A stretch of 64,000 nucleotides of DNA. Origin: Picocystis sp. L7 (taxonomy: Eukaryota > Chlorophyta > Picocystophyceae > Picocystales > Picocystaceae). Within the stretch, counting starts at the first letter, position 1. Every line of letters starts with the position of its first letter. The DNA is taken from positions 682,001 to 746,000 of the forward strand of contig QXJR01000009.1 of the NCBI GenBank assembly GCA_020975725.1, in the 5' to 3' direction. This document shows positions 1 through 9,377 of the stretch, in pieces. The translations under genes were made by a program, and so were the position numbers. Under the pieces are notes generated by a model. The model was given only the letters and a program-made list of their open reading frames with translations, had not been told where the DNA came from and searched no databases.

Positions 1-823
1 TCCTTCGCTTTGCTCTGCGAAGACACGTATCGTTCGTCGTTTCGTGGTCGGTGCCAAGGCACAGCTTTCACGTCGCCATCGCGTCTGCTTCGCGTCTGCC
101 ACCTTCTTCCCTCCGTCTAGTCTTCCTGTGCACTTGCACGGCAGCAGGCGTCCCGTGGGACGCGCCATGGCCGTCGCCATCGCGCTCATCGCGAAGTGCG
201 TTTCGATGTCGAAGCAAACACCAAAATGCCTTTGGCCGACTTCGCCTCGAGAGTGCCGATGGACATAAACCCTACTGGTGTTTCGGACCCAGGACCACTC
301 CAGGTGCAATGCAGTGGTGGAAGCCTGTCCAACACCTGGAGGAGGAGCTGGGGGTGGTGTGTAAATGAAGGGGAATAGAAGGGATGGACCATGAAAGGCC
401 TGATCATGGACGGATGAATGGGCGCGGACATTCAAATGGTGTGAGGGGGCAAAGGAGGTTGGCGCTGGAAGCATATCAGAATCCACCTGTGCACGTGACA
501 AGATCAATAGGCACCAGCGCTACATTGGACGGTTGAGACGAATGGATCGATGGCTTCCCTGATGCAACCCATGATTCCTGTGGATTGGCATTCGACCCTC
601 ACCTGAATGAAGCGAAAAAAAAAGTGTGGTGGATGACTAAGTATGCCCCTTCCCACCGCAGCAATGTATCCACAGACCAAAAAAATGTGACTGCCAAGTG
701 AGGCCCTGGGTGGTGATGGGCGTTGTGGACTTCATCAAATTCATGTGCTGATGGCTTGAGGATAGAAACGCCCTTTCTTGGAATGCCCCTCCGCTCGCTT
801 TTCTTCAAGCTACACGTGAGCAT
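1..823. other. No gene recognised
   Basis: I see no convincing coding region, RNA gene or repeat here. The short open frames on both strands lack recognisable motifs and overlap one another. The right end is the 3' flank of the prolyl 4-hydroxylase gene, which is read leftward. Confidence 0.5.
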
Positions 824-1804
824 CTATTTTCCAAATCCTTTCTTCTTACTTGGCTTGGTTTTCTGGCCTAGATCAACCTTCATCTTCTGCTCCTTCCTTG
901 TAGGACTGGATAAACCACTGCTGATCCAGAGCTGAAAGACGAATTTTTCCTCAATAGCATCGCAAGCAGTGTGTACAGTGCGGACATCTGGTACACCGTT
1001 CGAGAAGGAAGGAAAGAAAACAAGTGCCATGCCCTTCTCTGGATTGACAGCTAGGTCCAGGGCATCAAAGCGCGTCTCTCCACCTTCTTGAACGTCGTTG
1101 AGATAGACCAACACGGTCGCTCGTCGTTGGTACCCCTTGCGAAGTGCAACCTGATATGGAAAGGCATCTTCATGCATGAGAAAGTGCTGTCCTTTCTCAT
1201 ACCGGGCGATCTGAGGAAGCTCAAAAGTCACTTTGTTCGGCTGGGGATGCTTGAACTTGCCAAAGTTCGGATCTTTGTCCGAATCCACCAGATCCAACAT
1301 GCTTTCGATGCATTCGAGGAGCATTTGCACCTTTTCCTTCAGCTTGGGTTGCGAGGCTAGGAGTGCCGTGTCGATTGCAAGGCTCGTCGACGTTCGGATG
1401 CCTTCGTCTTTTTCCTCATTACCACCGATACGTGATCGTTGGAGTTTTTTCGTGTCGAGTGCGAGTTGGACGAGACGATCGCACTCTTTTTTGTCGAAGA
1501 ATTCCCTGCACGTCAGCACAGGCGGTTCCACGTTCACGACGGACATGTGTTGGAGGTGGGACACGCCATTGCCGGTTTTCAAAGGGAAGAAATCCTGCTT
1601 CAGCAGAGCTGCGAACTGCTCTCTTCGTTCCGAAGGTTCGTCGGCGAGGCGCACACCGCCACGCTCCACGAGCCCAGGTTCGAGCCGCACCAGCGGCCTC
1701 TGTTCCTTTGCGGCTCTGACCGTCCCCTTGGACGCCTGCCCACGTCCCGTCGACCGCCAGCACGTCCTGCTAGGCGCCAAGATGCGCGGCACGCCTGCAG
1801 CCAT
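824..1804 (-). CDS. Prolyl 4-hydroxylase-like 2-oxoglutarate/Fe(II) dioxygenase
   Basis: A 326-residue single-exon protein of the prolyl 4-hydroxylase family, which hydroxylates proline using Fe(II), O2 and 2-oxoglutarate. The catalytic half is clear: an HED iron-binding triplet at H211/D213, the GGETRF strand at 241-246, the distal histidine H278 in RTVHTACDA, and K287, the expected 2-oxoglutarate-binding lysine, in the EKFVFQLWI strand. The first 80 residues are basic and unconserved and could be a targeting peptide. No membrane helix is visible, unlike many plant ER P4Hs. The tail is lysine-rich. Three CACGTG boxes lie 66-114 nt upstream of the start. M87 is a possible later start, but the long frame is unbroken. 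The exact substrate (collagen-like, cell-wall or ribosomal protein) cannot be read from the sequence. Confidence 0.85.
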   Translation of the reverse strand: MAAGVPRILAPSRTCWRSTGRGQASKGTVRAAKEQRPLVRLEPGLVERGGVRLADEPSERREQFAALLKQDFFPLKTGNGVSHLQHMSVVNVEPPVLTCREFFDKKECDRLVQLALDTKKLQRSRIGGNEEKDEGIRTSTSLAIDTALLASQPKLKEKVQMLLECIESMLDLVDSDKDPNFGKFKHPQPNKVTFELPQIARYEKGQHFLMHEDAFPYQVALRKGYQRRATVLVYLNDVQEGGETRFDALDLAVNPEKGMALVFFPSFSNGVPDVRTVHTACDAIEEKFVFQLWISSGLSSPTRKEQKMKVDLGQKTKPSKKKGFGK

Positions 1805-1869
1805 CCTTCGTCTTCAACACCTTGCTTCTCTTTCCCTTTCCCTTGTCTCAAGTGGATGAGTTCCATTGA

Positions 1870-1918
1870 CACGTGGCAGGGAGGATCAGCCCCATTCGAT
1901 GCCACGTGGATCCACGTG
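1870..1918. promoter_or_regulatory. Triple G-box cluster with a 16-bp perfect palindrome, upstream of P4H
   Basis: CACGTG occurs at 1870-1875, 1903-1908 and 1913-1918. The last two form the perfect palindrome CACGTGGATCCACGTG (1903-1918). The cluster is 66-114 nt upstream of the P4H start. CACGTG is the classic bHLH/bZIP site; occupancy here is inferred only. Confidence 0.5.
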
Positions 1919-3293
1919 AAGCGGTCGGGGCGCACGGATGCACGGTCGAGGTATGCGGTGGTTGCACTTAGGAAAAGAAGCGAAACTGTTGGCAAGGGCG
2001 AGTAGAGACGCCAAGACCCTCCACCAACGATTGTGCAACATTGTCCGCCAACATCTAAAGCTTGGCTCGGCGATACAATGGCCAACGCAAGCCGTTCCCT
2101 TTGAACGTGGCCATGCTTCAATGCAACGTGGAACAACAGCAAGCAGATCAAGTCAATGCGACCCCCCCGGGATTCGTTGATCGCCCTTGCTCCTAACCAA
2201 TTAAATCATACATTGTTCCACCTCAACAAACGTGACACGAATCGCCAAGGTCCATGCACCAAACGACCCCGCCCACGATGGGTAACGCAACCATGAGCTC
2301 CTTGTTCCAATAAAAGCGCATCAATATGCCCAATGGAATGGCATTGAAACAAAGCATCCTTGCAACAATCGGTGACATGCTTGCAACGATGGCAAATTGC
2401 ACATTTGTTTTGTTGTCGAATACTCGTGTATTGTCCTAAGCATGGCAAAGATATACATGCCTTTCATGGATGACAAGCACAATCCTAGCACTGTTCGTTC
2501 TACAAGTGCAAAAAACTTAGACTTGTAGCATTCTCGAGTTCACCGCAAGATGGAATTCGACTAGTCGAGGTGCATAATAGGTGCACGATGGCATCACGCA
2601 CTTGTAAAAGTGCCAAGATATTCCACTTTTGTTTGCTTGATTGCATATTATTTCGAGTGAAGTTTTAGATATGTTCCATATCATTCAAGGAAATCAACAA
2701 AGGTGCAAATGAATTGATGCGTGTCACTGCATCTTGGATCCTCAAGGCTTGAAATTGTGTCCCATGCGATGGCTTTGAAAGTGGTTCGGCGTCAAATTCA
2801 CACAAAAATGGCTTGTGAGCATAGTTGGAATGGCAACATCATGTAAATGATATCGTATCTTATCCTCCAAGGTGTGCATAGGGAGGCCGATCACACACCA
2901 GAGCAACCAAGTACCCTCGTGTCCTCATCACGACGAAACGGTGGGCGAACCATCAAAGAACCAAAGTATTTATTTTAGACTACGGTGGAAACAATTGGAA
3001 ATCGCCAATGCACAAAGACTTTAAACATGTAGATGGCATGTGCAGATGCATTTCAATTTGCTTAATCTAACACGCGTGTCGAAATAATCAAGATGATACT
3101 TCTGCCAATGCCCGAGACATCTTATTGCTTCCATCCAAGCTGGCCAAGGAACGGGCGAAATTCTTACACAACATCCGGAGCTGTCAGGTACTCCTCGCCG
3201 CAAAAGAGCTACGTAGTGCCGTTGAAAAGTTTGTATTCAAGCCTCGCAGTAAACAGAGACGGCAAGCAAAGTTGATGTCCTTCATATCCCCTC
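1919..3293. other. Intergenic, no gene recognised
   Basis: This stretch is more AT-rich than its neighbours, especially 2180-3090. A minus-strand open frame at 2206-2448 is rich in Cys and His, but it is short, without relatives I recognise, and lacks a canonical zinc-finger spacing. I see no RNA gene. The right edge abuts the 3-bp target duplication of the transposon that follows. Confidence 0.4.
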
Positions 3294-4078
3294 CACCCCA
3301 CCGCCACTTCGGGAAAGCGTGAGTCCTCGGGCTTTTTCTTCACATCAGGCCTGTTCCCCGTTCTTTTTTGTGGTGTTTCCAGGTGATTCGACGAGCAGAA
3401 TCCGAATCTGAGCTTGGTTAGTCCTGGATCGTTTGTCTTCTGGGTGAACTCGGTGCGGCTGGCTCGGGGAGTTCACCAAATTCACCCTTTTTTGGGCGTT
3501 TTGGCCAGGCGGTTGAACATGCGCTTCATGGCACCAGGATCATCGACTCTCGATCCGATTTTTCTCCTGAAGGTGTCCTATCTTTCTGTCTTTCCCTTCC
3601 CCGGGTTTGGCGGTCCGGTTCCCCGTGGGCGCTCGGCTGCCCTCGGGGAGGTGTTGAGCAGCGGTGCCGTTTGGGGTCCCCACCACCTGCCGGTGGTTTT
3701 TCGACTCTAGAACTCGCGCCAGGCAGAATTTGGGCGTTTTGAGAGCACCGTTTGAAAGAACGCGTTGAGATCTACCCAACGAGCCATCGTTTGCTCCATT
3801 TCAACCGATATTCGAAGAGATACGCGCGTCGAAAGGAAGGAGCACCCGCCAGGGGAAACGAGGCAGGATCCAGCCCCGAAAGACCCTGGGACGTGCACGG
3901 GCCTCCCTGCTCTTGCACGGGCCGAACCAGGTCGGGGTCCATCGATACAAACCCCTCAACACGGAGTGCTCTACAACTTCGATTGGAGGAGCAACGTCTG
4001 GAGAGGTCCACCCGAGGCTCCACGGATCCCACAGCGACACCCCCTCTCTCCCTATGAAGAAAAAGTGGCGGTGGGGTG
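3294..4078. mobile_element. Non-autonomous CACTA-like TIR element, copy 1 (785 bp)
   Basis: A 785-bp unit bounded by perfect 16-bp terminal inverted repeats, CACCCCACCGCCACTT at 3294-3309 and its complement at 4063-4078. It is flanked by a 3-bp direct duplication, CTC at 3291-3293 and 4079-4081. The word CTTTTTCTTCA follows the left TIR and appears inverted inside the right TIR. A second copy of exactly the same length and orientation, roughly 90 percent identical by eye, lies at 60418-61202. TIRs that begin CAC together with 3-bp target duplications fit the CACTA (EnSpm) superfamily. No transposase is encoded, so the element must depend on an autonomous partner. Small open frames inside are probably incidental. 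Confidence 0.85.
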
Positions 4079-4415
4079 CTCCCCCAACCCTTTGATTCCC
4101 TTGCAATCCCCGAGATCCATACGAAAAAGTAGAGTAAAATCCTATAGATCCAATGTATTGCTTACGTGATTGCTTCCACCTGGCTGCAACCCATCTCGCA
4201 CGAAAGAGATAAACGTGGCAAGAGTTGCACACCTAGGCAACATTGATCAGAAATGAATCGTGTTCAAACAGGGGCCCGTTTTTTTTACAAACCAAAATTT
4301 GACGACTTTGCTTGAAACGCTGCGCAAGTATCGCTTGTTCTCCCTTGCAACACTTCGACAGCAACATCCTGTTTATACCTTGTCTTCGCTGTCCGTCCAT
4401 CCCCAGAGCAGAAGT
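4079..4415. other. 3' flank of the glutaredoxin gene
   Basis: I see no gene. The interval runs from the transposon's right target duplication to the glutaredoxin stop codon and must include that gene's 3' untranslated region. Confidence 0.4.
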
Positions 4416-4844
4416 TTAGTTGACCATGGCCTTCTCGATGGTCTCTTGCAACTCTCCACTCTGGTAGGCTTCGATCATGATGTCACAGCCTCCGAAGAAC
4501 TCCCCATCAATATAACATTGTGGAAAGGTGGGCCAGTTGGAGTATTCCTTCATACCCTGACGCAGGGATTCGTCTTCGAGAATGTTCACCGTCTCGTACG
4601 GCACGTTGAACGTGTTGAGGATCTGCACGCACGTGTTGCTGAACCCACACTGAGGAAATGCTTTGGTGCCTTTCATGAATAGTACGACCTTGTGCTGCGC
4701 GACAAATTTGTCCACTGCAGTACGCAATTCGTCGCTGAGTCCTACCGGTCCTCCGGCCGAACTCGCGCGCACCCTTCGCGCAGCCACGCTTCCACGGCGT
4801 GGAAGAGGCGCCAGGTGCGCCTTGCATGCGACTTTCATAGCCAT
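4416..4844 (-). CDS. Monothiol CGFS glutaredoxin, probably plastid-targeted
   Basis: A 142-residue class II monothiol glutaredoxin, the type that binds and transfers [2Fe-2S] clusters with glutathione. The KGTKAFPQCGFSN segment places the CGFS active site at residues 66-69. The TFPQ turn (WPT 105-107) and the GGCD motif at 118-121 complete the glutathione-binding groove. Residues 1-38 start MAMK and are rich in Ala, Arg and Ser, like a plastid transit peptide, so the protein resembles plant GRXS14 or GRXS16-type plastid proteins. The chosen start, 4844, opens this peptide; the frame stays open upstream but becomes low-complexity. The gene is divergent from the RRM gene across 536 bp. That shared region holds GGAGAGAAAAAACTC at 5301-5315, a word repeated upstream of Hsp33. 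Confidence 0.9.
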   Translation of the reverse strand: MAMKVACKAHLAPLPRRGSVAARRVRASSAGGPVGLSDELRTAVDKFVAQHKVVLFMKGTKAFPQCGFSNTCVQILNTFNVPYETVNILEDESLRQGMKEYSNWPTFPQCYIDGEFFGGCDIMIEAYQSGELQETIEKAMVN

Positions 4845-5380
4845 TGCCGCTTCTTGGCGCTCTTCTTCGACTCGCTTTCCTGCGACTTCGCGTGCGCTCG
4901 AGGGTGCGCGTCCGTGGAATCTGCGATGGGCGATGCGCTCCTCACCCACACCCACATCCACACCATCGAGACCATGGTGAAAGATATCGACAGAATAGGT
5001 AAGATCTCGATGACATGCGATCGGCGGGGTCGATCCGTATCGTGTCCCTCCTTTCGGCGCCCCTGTCTTCCCTTTCAAGGTGTCGGGTTGACCCGTCTCG
5101 TTCGCCTGAAACCCAAGGGGGAGACTCCCATCCATCGGGGTGGATCCGAGGGTGGATCGATGGACCCGATCCCCCAGGTTAACCCCATCCATTCCCCCCA
5201 GGTCTGTCCCGTCTTCCAACGAGTTAACTCGAGTTCGGTCCTGGCCCGCCCCACCCTCCCGGTCCACTTGGTTTCGGAGCGACCCTCCAACCCCACCGAG
5301 GGAGAGAAAAAACTCCCTGGGTTGGTCCAGGCTGGGACTGGCCTCGAACAAGGGTGCATTTCGTTCCATGGCCGACGAGC
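4845..5380. promoter_or_regulatory. Shared upstream region of glutaredoxin (-) and RRM protein (+)
   Basis: This 536-bp divergent interval holds two candidate elements. GGGAGAGAAAAAACTCCC at 5300-5317 has GGGAG/CTCCC ends, and its 15-nt core recurs exactly at 40857-40871. AAGATATCGA and AGATCTCGATG near 4982-5012 belong to a loose TCGA-rich word found upstream of several genes. Function is inferred from position only. Confidence 0.4.
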
Positions 5381-6044
5381 ATGGCCGCGTCGCAGGATCG
5401 CAGGACGCTCTTCGTGCCGTACACGAGGCGCCTATCGGACTACTCGAGCTTGGAAGCAGACTTCGGACTCATCGGGAAGGTGGTAGAAGTGAAGCGGAAG
5501 GTGAGACCAGCGATACGTGAAGACCCGTGGCAAGCCTAGCGAGAAGGAAACGAAAGGATGAGGCTGACAAGGGCACGTGGCACGACTCGGGACCAAACAG
5601 CACGATTACGCCTTCGTCACCTTTCAGGACGAAAATTCCGTGGAAAGGGCGCTGAATGACCGATGGATCCTGGATAAGTACCAAAACGTGCAAAGGAGGA
5701 TTCCCAAACGGAGAAGAGACTGGCGGGTGGACGTCCCACGCACTCCACAGGACTATCAGGTCTATCTGGAAGGCATACCACCCGAAACTAGCCAAAGAGA
5801 CATCGAAGACTGGGTGCACCAGCTCGGTAGGATCAATCCGCTTGAATGCGTGATCCTGCATGACCAAAGATTCGTGAGGTTGAAGTACGCCAGTGCGGAT
5901 GAGGCAGAATACGCGGCAAGAGGAATGGATCGAAAGCTGTACATTGGATGCGCGTTAAAAGCGTACGTCAATCAGCAAGTGCTTGACAACATTGCGCCTC
6001 AACGGCCCGGTCCAAGGCAACACCCTGAAAGACGACCTCGCTAG
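5381..6044 (+). CDS. Two-RRM RNA-binding protein (one 100-nt intron)
   Basis: The gene is split into exons 5381-5500 and 5601-6044, joined across a GTGAGA...AACAG intron of 100 nt in phase 0, giving 187 residues. Splicing is supported by the protein. Exon 1 supplies the first half of an RRM (RTLFVPYT strand), and exon 2 resumes with HDYAFVTF, a good RNP1. A second RRM follows at about 103-175 (YQVYLEGI as RNP2, RFVRLKYA as RNP1). A basic linker, RRIPKRRRDWR, separates the two. The architecture recalls compact SR-type splicing factors, but there is no RS tail, so a precise assignment would be guesswork. The gene is convergent with NIPA, 221 bp away. Confidence 0.75.
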
Positions 6045-6130
6045 CCATCCAACTCACCACCTGGGGAATAGCCGACATGATGGTAGACGCACACACCCTT
6101 AACACCAGCATGGAAACATGCAGATAATAA

Positions 6131-6136
6131 TTTATT
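6131..6136 (-). terminator. Candidate poly(A) signal for NIPA gene
   Basis: AATAAA on the minus strand, about 130 nt beyond the NIPA stop codon. Confidence 0.35.
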
Positions 6137-6265
6137 GCAATGGAAGGATTCACTCCAAATGGATCCGAGTGTAACTCCAAAGGAAAACGACATACTCTAC
6201 AGTGTGGACTCTCCTACTTTGATACAAAAACGCACGCAAGCAAATCCTCAATACCAAAAGAACAG

Positions 6266-7570
6266 CTACCTTTCATCTTGGTGAGAGGATGGTCCGACAT
6301 CCTGAGATGATGAAATCGCACTATACTCACCCGTCCGACCCTGTGGTGACGTGCAAGCACCTTCCATGGTCGAGATGCTGTAAATCGTAACCGGCAGCAG
6401 ATGATCTCTTCCGGTCGCCATGTTGTACGCTAGTTTGATGTCCTTTGCGACGTGTCCAAAAAGGTGCTCTGCTTCCCTTCCTGCTGCCTTGGCAAATGCA
6501 CCAAGCTTGGATGGGGATGTCGGTTCAACATCTCCCCGTGAATCGGATGTTTGGCTGGATAGGAAGCTAATATCCTCATCGTATTCTTGCTCGACAGACA
6601 ACTTTTCCGCCGGCGGTGTCAATAGATGTACCCCGAGGAGGATGAAACAGCATCCTATCAGCCAGACGTACACCTGTATGAGATGAAAGTCCTCGTACTC
6701 ACGAAAGTAAACCAAGCCGCCAAGAATGGAGAAAAATATCCAACATATTTGCATGAGAGGGACAATCACCACCGCATCAAACACCCTGAGAGCTTTGTTC
6801 AGCATCACCATCCAGAACACGGAGGTGAAAAGGAGGAAAACCAACAAAACTCCCGTGAGCCAGTTTGTCAGATGCCCGAAACCACTCCATGCTGCACGGA
6901 GAAGGGTAGACAAAGACTTGCCAAAAATAACGCTCTGTGTGCCAATTGTAGCGGATGCCAATGCAAAGCAGAGCGGTACGCCCTTCCTGTAGAGTGCAGG
7001 CAGTGCTGCAGAGTCGCGCACCATCATTCGCTTCATTTTGTTTCTTCCTCTACTGTAGAACATGTAAGAGAGCGTGGAGATGACTAGCAGGCATGCAACG
7101 TATCTTTGGTACCCAATTTCTTCGTAAAAGGAGACGAGTTCCTGTGCGGTGTAGACGCGGCTCTGGTGATTTCCATATATCACCAGTAGCAGGTTTCCAC
7201 CAATGATGATGCTGGTTCCCGTGATCACTTGCGACGTGATATCCTCTCCCAGCAAGAAGTGAGCAAAGATGACGTTGGACACGAATTGGACGGATCCCAG
7301 AGCCGACAGGAGCGACTGGGCCGCATATCCGAAGGAGATGAAGTTCAGCACGTTTCCGACGGCGAACAGTCCTGCTCCGAACTGCCAGGCCTTGTGCGAC
7401 CTCACTGGTTCGACAGGCATGCCTGAGTTGTTGGCTCTGCACTCCCTGTGGTTGTGTCCCCGTTTCATGAGGCAAGTGCCGAGGTTGATCCCCACGCTTC
7501 CCACCACGTTCATCCCGATCCCAAACCACCACCACGTCGAGGATCCGCTCGACGCGCCTCCATCCGCCAT
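6266..7570 (-). CDS. NIPA-type magnesium transporter
   Basis: A 434-residue polytopic membrane protein of the NIPA (SLC57) family of Mg2+ transporters, in the drug/metabolite transporter fold. Landmarks are the opening helix WFGIGMNVVGSVGINLG, the segment GNVLNFISFGYA, the helices QSLLSALGSVQFVSNVI and IIIGGNLLLVIYG, and the late segment DAVVIVPLMQICWIFFSIL. About nine hydrophobic segments span residues 15-335. A polar, Ser-rich tail of about 100 residues follows and is probably cytosolic. The start MADGGASSG at 7570 directly precedes the first helix. The frame stays open upstream, but that part is arginine-rich and unlike the family. The gene is divergent from the BAR gene (837 bp) and convergent with the RRM gene. 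Confidence 0.87.
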   Translation of the reverse strand: MADGGASSGSSTWWWFGIGMNVVGSVGINLGTCLMKRGHNHRECRANNSGMPVEPVRSHKAWQFGAGLFAVGNVLNFISFGYAAQSLLSALGSVQFVSNVIFAHFLLGEDITSQVITGTSIIIGGNLLLVIYGNHQSRVYTAQELVSFYEEIGYQRYVACLLVISTLSYMFYSRGRNKMKRMMVRDSAALPALYRKGVPLCFALASATIGTQSVIFGKSLSTLLRAAWSGFGHLTNWLTGVLLVFLLFTSVFWMVMLNKALRVFDAVVIVPLMQICWIFFSILGGLVYFREYEDFHLIQVYVWLIGCCFILLGVHLLTPPAEKLSVEQEYDEDISFLSSQTSDSRGDVEPTSPSKLGAFAKAAGREAEHLFGHVAKDIKLAYNMATGRDHLLPVTIYSISTMEGACTSPQGRTGEYSAISSSQDVGPSSHQDER

Positions 7571-8407
7571 CGCACCTCCTCCACTGCTTCGGTGGACGAG
7601 AACGGTGCTCGAACCTGGGTCCCTCCGAGCACCACCGTCGGTCCTGGTCCAGTCGCCACGACCAGCCACACACTCGCACGTTCGCACGCTCCTGTGGCTG
7701 TGTGGATTCCCCGAGGCCCAGGTGGTGGGGGGAGAGGGGGAAGGGGCCCTCCTCCATCGATACCCATGCGGTCCTGATCGATGTGAATGGAAAAGGTATC
7801 GATGGAACGGGGAAAGGACGCGATGGCGGGCCGAGAGGAGGGCGTTGGAGTGGCGCGCACAGATGGGATTCCACGGCGCTGCCGAAGGACTGGGTAGGGA
7901 CTTGCGTAAGGCCGCGAAGATCGTGCATTCGACGGCTCGTGAAGATGGGCGAAGGACGCCAGCGATCCGACGTGGGACGGGCGGCGTCAAACGTGGACGC
8001 TGGACCCCTCGAACGAGGTCGGATGGAAAGGAAAGGGACGGCGTTCCACCTCGAACGGAGACATGGGACCACACCACGCCTCTTCGATCTCGTCAACGCT
8101 GGTGCAGGCGGCAGGAGGGTCCTTCGAAGGTCCCATTCGTCGCCGCCACACTTGCGGTGAGAAGCACGTTCCTCCCTCGTTCGGAACCTCGACCGTCCCT
8201 TCCACATCCGTCCACGCGGATGTGGCTCCCCCAACCGAAACGGACCATTCCCCCCGGATGTGGACCCCGTATCCGCGTGGGCGGGTTTCGGGTGGATAGG
8301 TTCGATCCATCCGAGGATCGTGCTGTGTCGACCAGAGGCGACGCAACCGAAGCACGTCCACTTCTTCGCGCGCACGCTTTCCCGCGAAGAGAGAAGAGCG
8401 CTGAAGC
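7571..8407. promoter_or_regulatory. Divergent intergenic region, NIPA (-) / BAR protein (+)
   Basis: No gene recognised in 837 bp. GATCGATG and GGTATCGATGG at about 7779-7808 belong to the TCGA-rich word family seen upstream of several genes. The long open frames crossing this interval on both strands reflect its high GC and have no protein-like features. Confidence 0.35.
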
Positions 8408-9256
8408 ATGATGGTGTGGAACAAAATGAAAGTGGGCACCAAGTCGGCCATGGGTAAAATGTCCCACAAACTTGGGAAGGAAGACTCGGATCGAGTGTAT
8501 GCGGAAGATCCCGTCACGTACAGGCACATGACGGCCTTGAAGCTGCTCCGTCAAGGACTGAAACATTTCTGCAAGATGATCGACGATTACAAGAGCCACA
8601 TGGAAAGCATAGCTGCAGCTGGAAGAAGACTTGGAGAGGGATACACGGAGGCTGCCGACACCGAGCTCCCTGCTAAAGCGGCGAAGGTTCCCGAGCTCCT
8701 GGAAGGACACGAACTGCTGCCAGAGCTACGAGCGTATCTGCGAGACATGGGCGCGGCGGAGGCGATGGCGCATGCACCAGTAGGTGAAATCGCCGCGACA
8801 ATCACGTCCAACCTCGAGACCATTAGAGACGACCTGGAGGCGCGGTACCGAACCGAGGTGAAGCCTCTCAAGAGGGAATACATGCATTCCAAAATGGCTT
8901 TCAATGCCAGGAACGAAGAGGTTGCGTTAGGCAAAGCCCAAGTTGAGAAGTCAGGAGTGCCGTCTGAGAAATTGGCAGAGCTCGAGACACAGTTGAACAC
9001 ATTGAAGGCCACTTGGAAGCAGGTGAGCCCCAGGCTCAACCATGCGGCATCAGTGCTGCTCAATGATTTCGAACCCAGGGTCATGGATGCATTGCATACG
9101 ATAGCTGTTGACCAGAATCGCGCATTCTCGGAGTTGTTGGCCAATGCTCCAAAAATCCCCGCGCCAGCTTCTGCCAGGGGTGACAAGGCAGGAACAGCGA
9201 AACAGACGGGGTTCACGGCTGTGCCTCTCACCAAGGCGAACCCTTTTGAAAAGTAA
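8408..9256 (+). CDS. BAR-domain protein with C-terminal NPF motif
   Basis: A 282-residue single-exon protein. Residues about 25-245 form long amphipathic helices typical of a BAR domain, which dimerises into a curved scaffold on membranes: helix 1 contains TYRHMTALKLLRQGLKHF, and helices 2 and 3 run through NLETIRDDLEARYRTEVKPLKREY and the charged region after it. The short basic N-terminus (MVWNKMKVGTK) could insert as an N-BAR-like amphipathic segment. The protein ends with NPF at 278-280, the tripeptide recognised by EH domains of endocytic adaptors, which supports a role in endocytosis or vesicle formation. No SH3 or PH domain is present. The start at 8408 is in a run of two ATGs. It is convergent with the Tudor-like gene, 121 bp away. 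Confidence 0.78.
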   Translation: MMVWNKMKVGTKSAMGKMSHKLGKEDSDRVYAEDPVTYRHMTALKLLRQGLKHFCKMIDDYKSHMESIAAAGRRLGEGYTEAADTELPAKAAKVPELLEGHELLPELRAYLRDMGAAEAMAHAPVGEIAATITSNLETIRDDLEARYRTEVKPLKREYMHSKMAFNARNEEVALGKAQVEKSGVPSEKLAELETQLNTLKATWKQVSPRLNHAASVLLNDFEPRVMDALHTIAVDQNRAFSELLANAPKIPAPASARGDKAGTAKQTGFTAVPLTKANPFEK

Positions 9257-9377
9257 GATCCTGCGAAAGCGTAAGAGAGTTTCCTTATTGCACGTCGCCA
9301 ATATCCGATAGGACGAATGTTGCCTCCCGTAAGCAGTATACCCACCGCGTGCTTCGACGTCAGGTAATCTCCGGTGC

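Noticed and set aside
2206-2448. Cys/His-rich minus frame as a zinc-finger or gag remnant
   Set aside because: Short, no canonical spacing and no flanking domains; not enough to name.
3294-4078. Solo LTR or short coding gene
   Set aside because: Inverted, not direct, terminal symmetry with 3-bp duplications fits a TIR transposon; the small frames inside are not kept alike between copies.
6266-8077. A 603-residue NIPA protein with a long N-terminus
   Set aside because: The upstream part is Arg/Ser/Pro-rich GC-driven frame; the family begins at the first helix near 7570.
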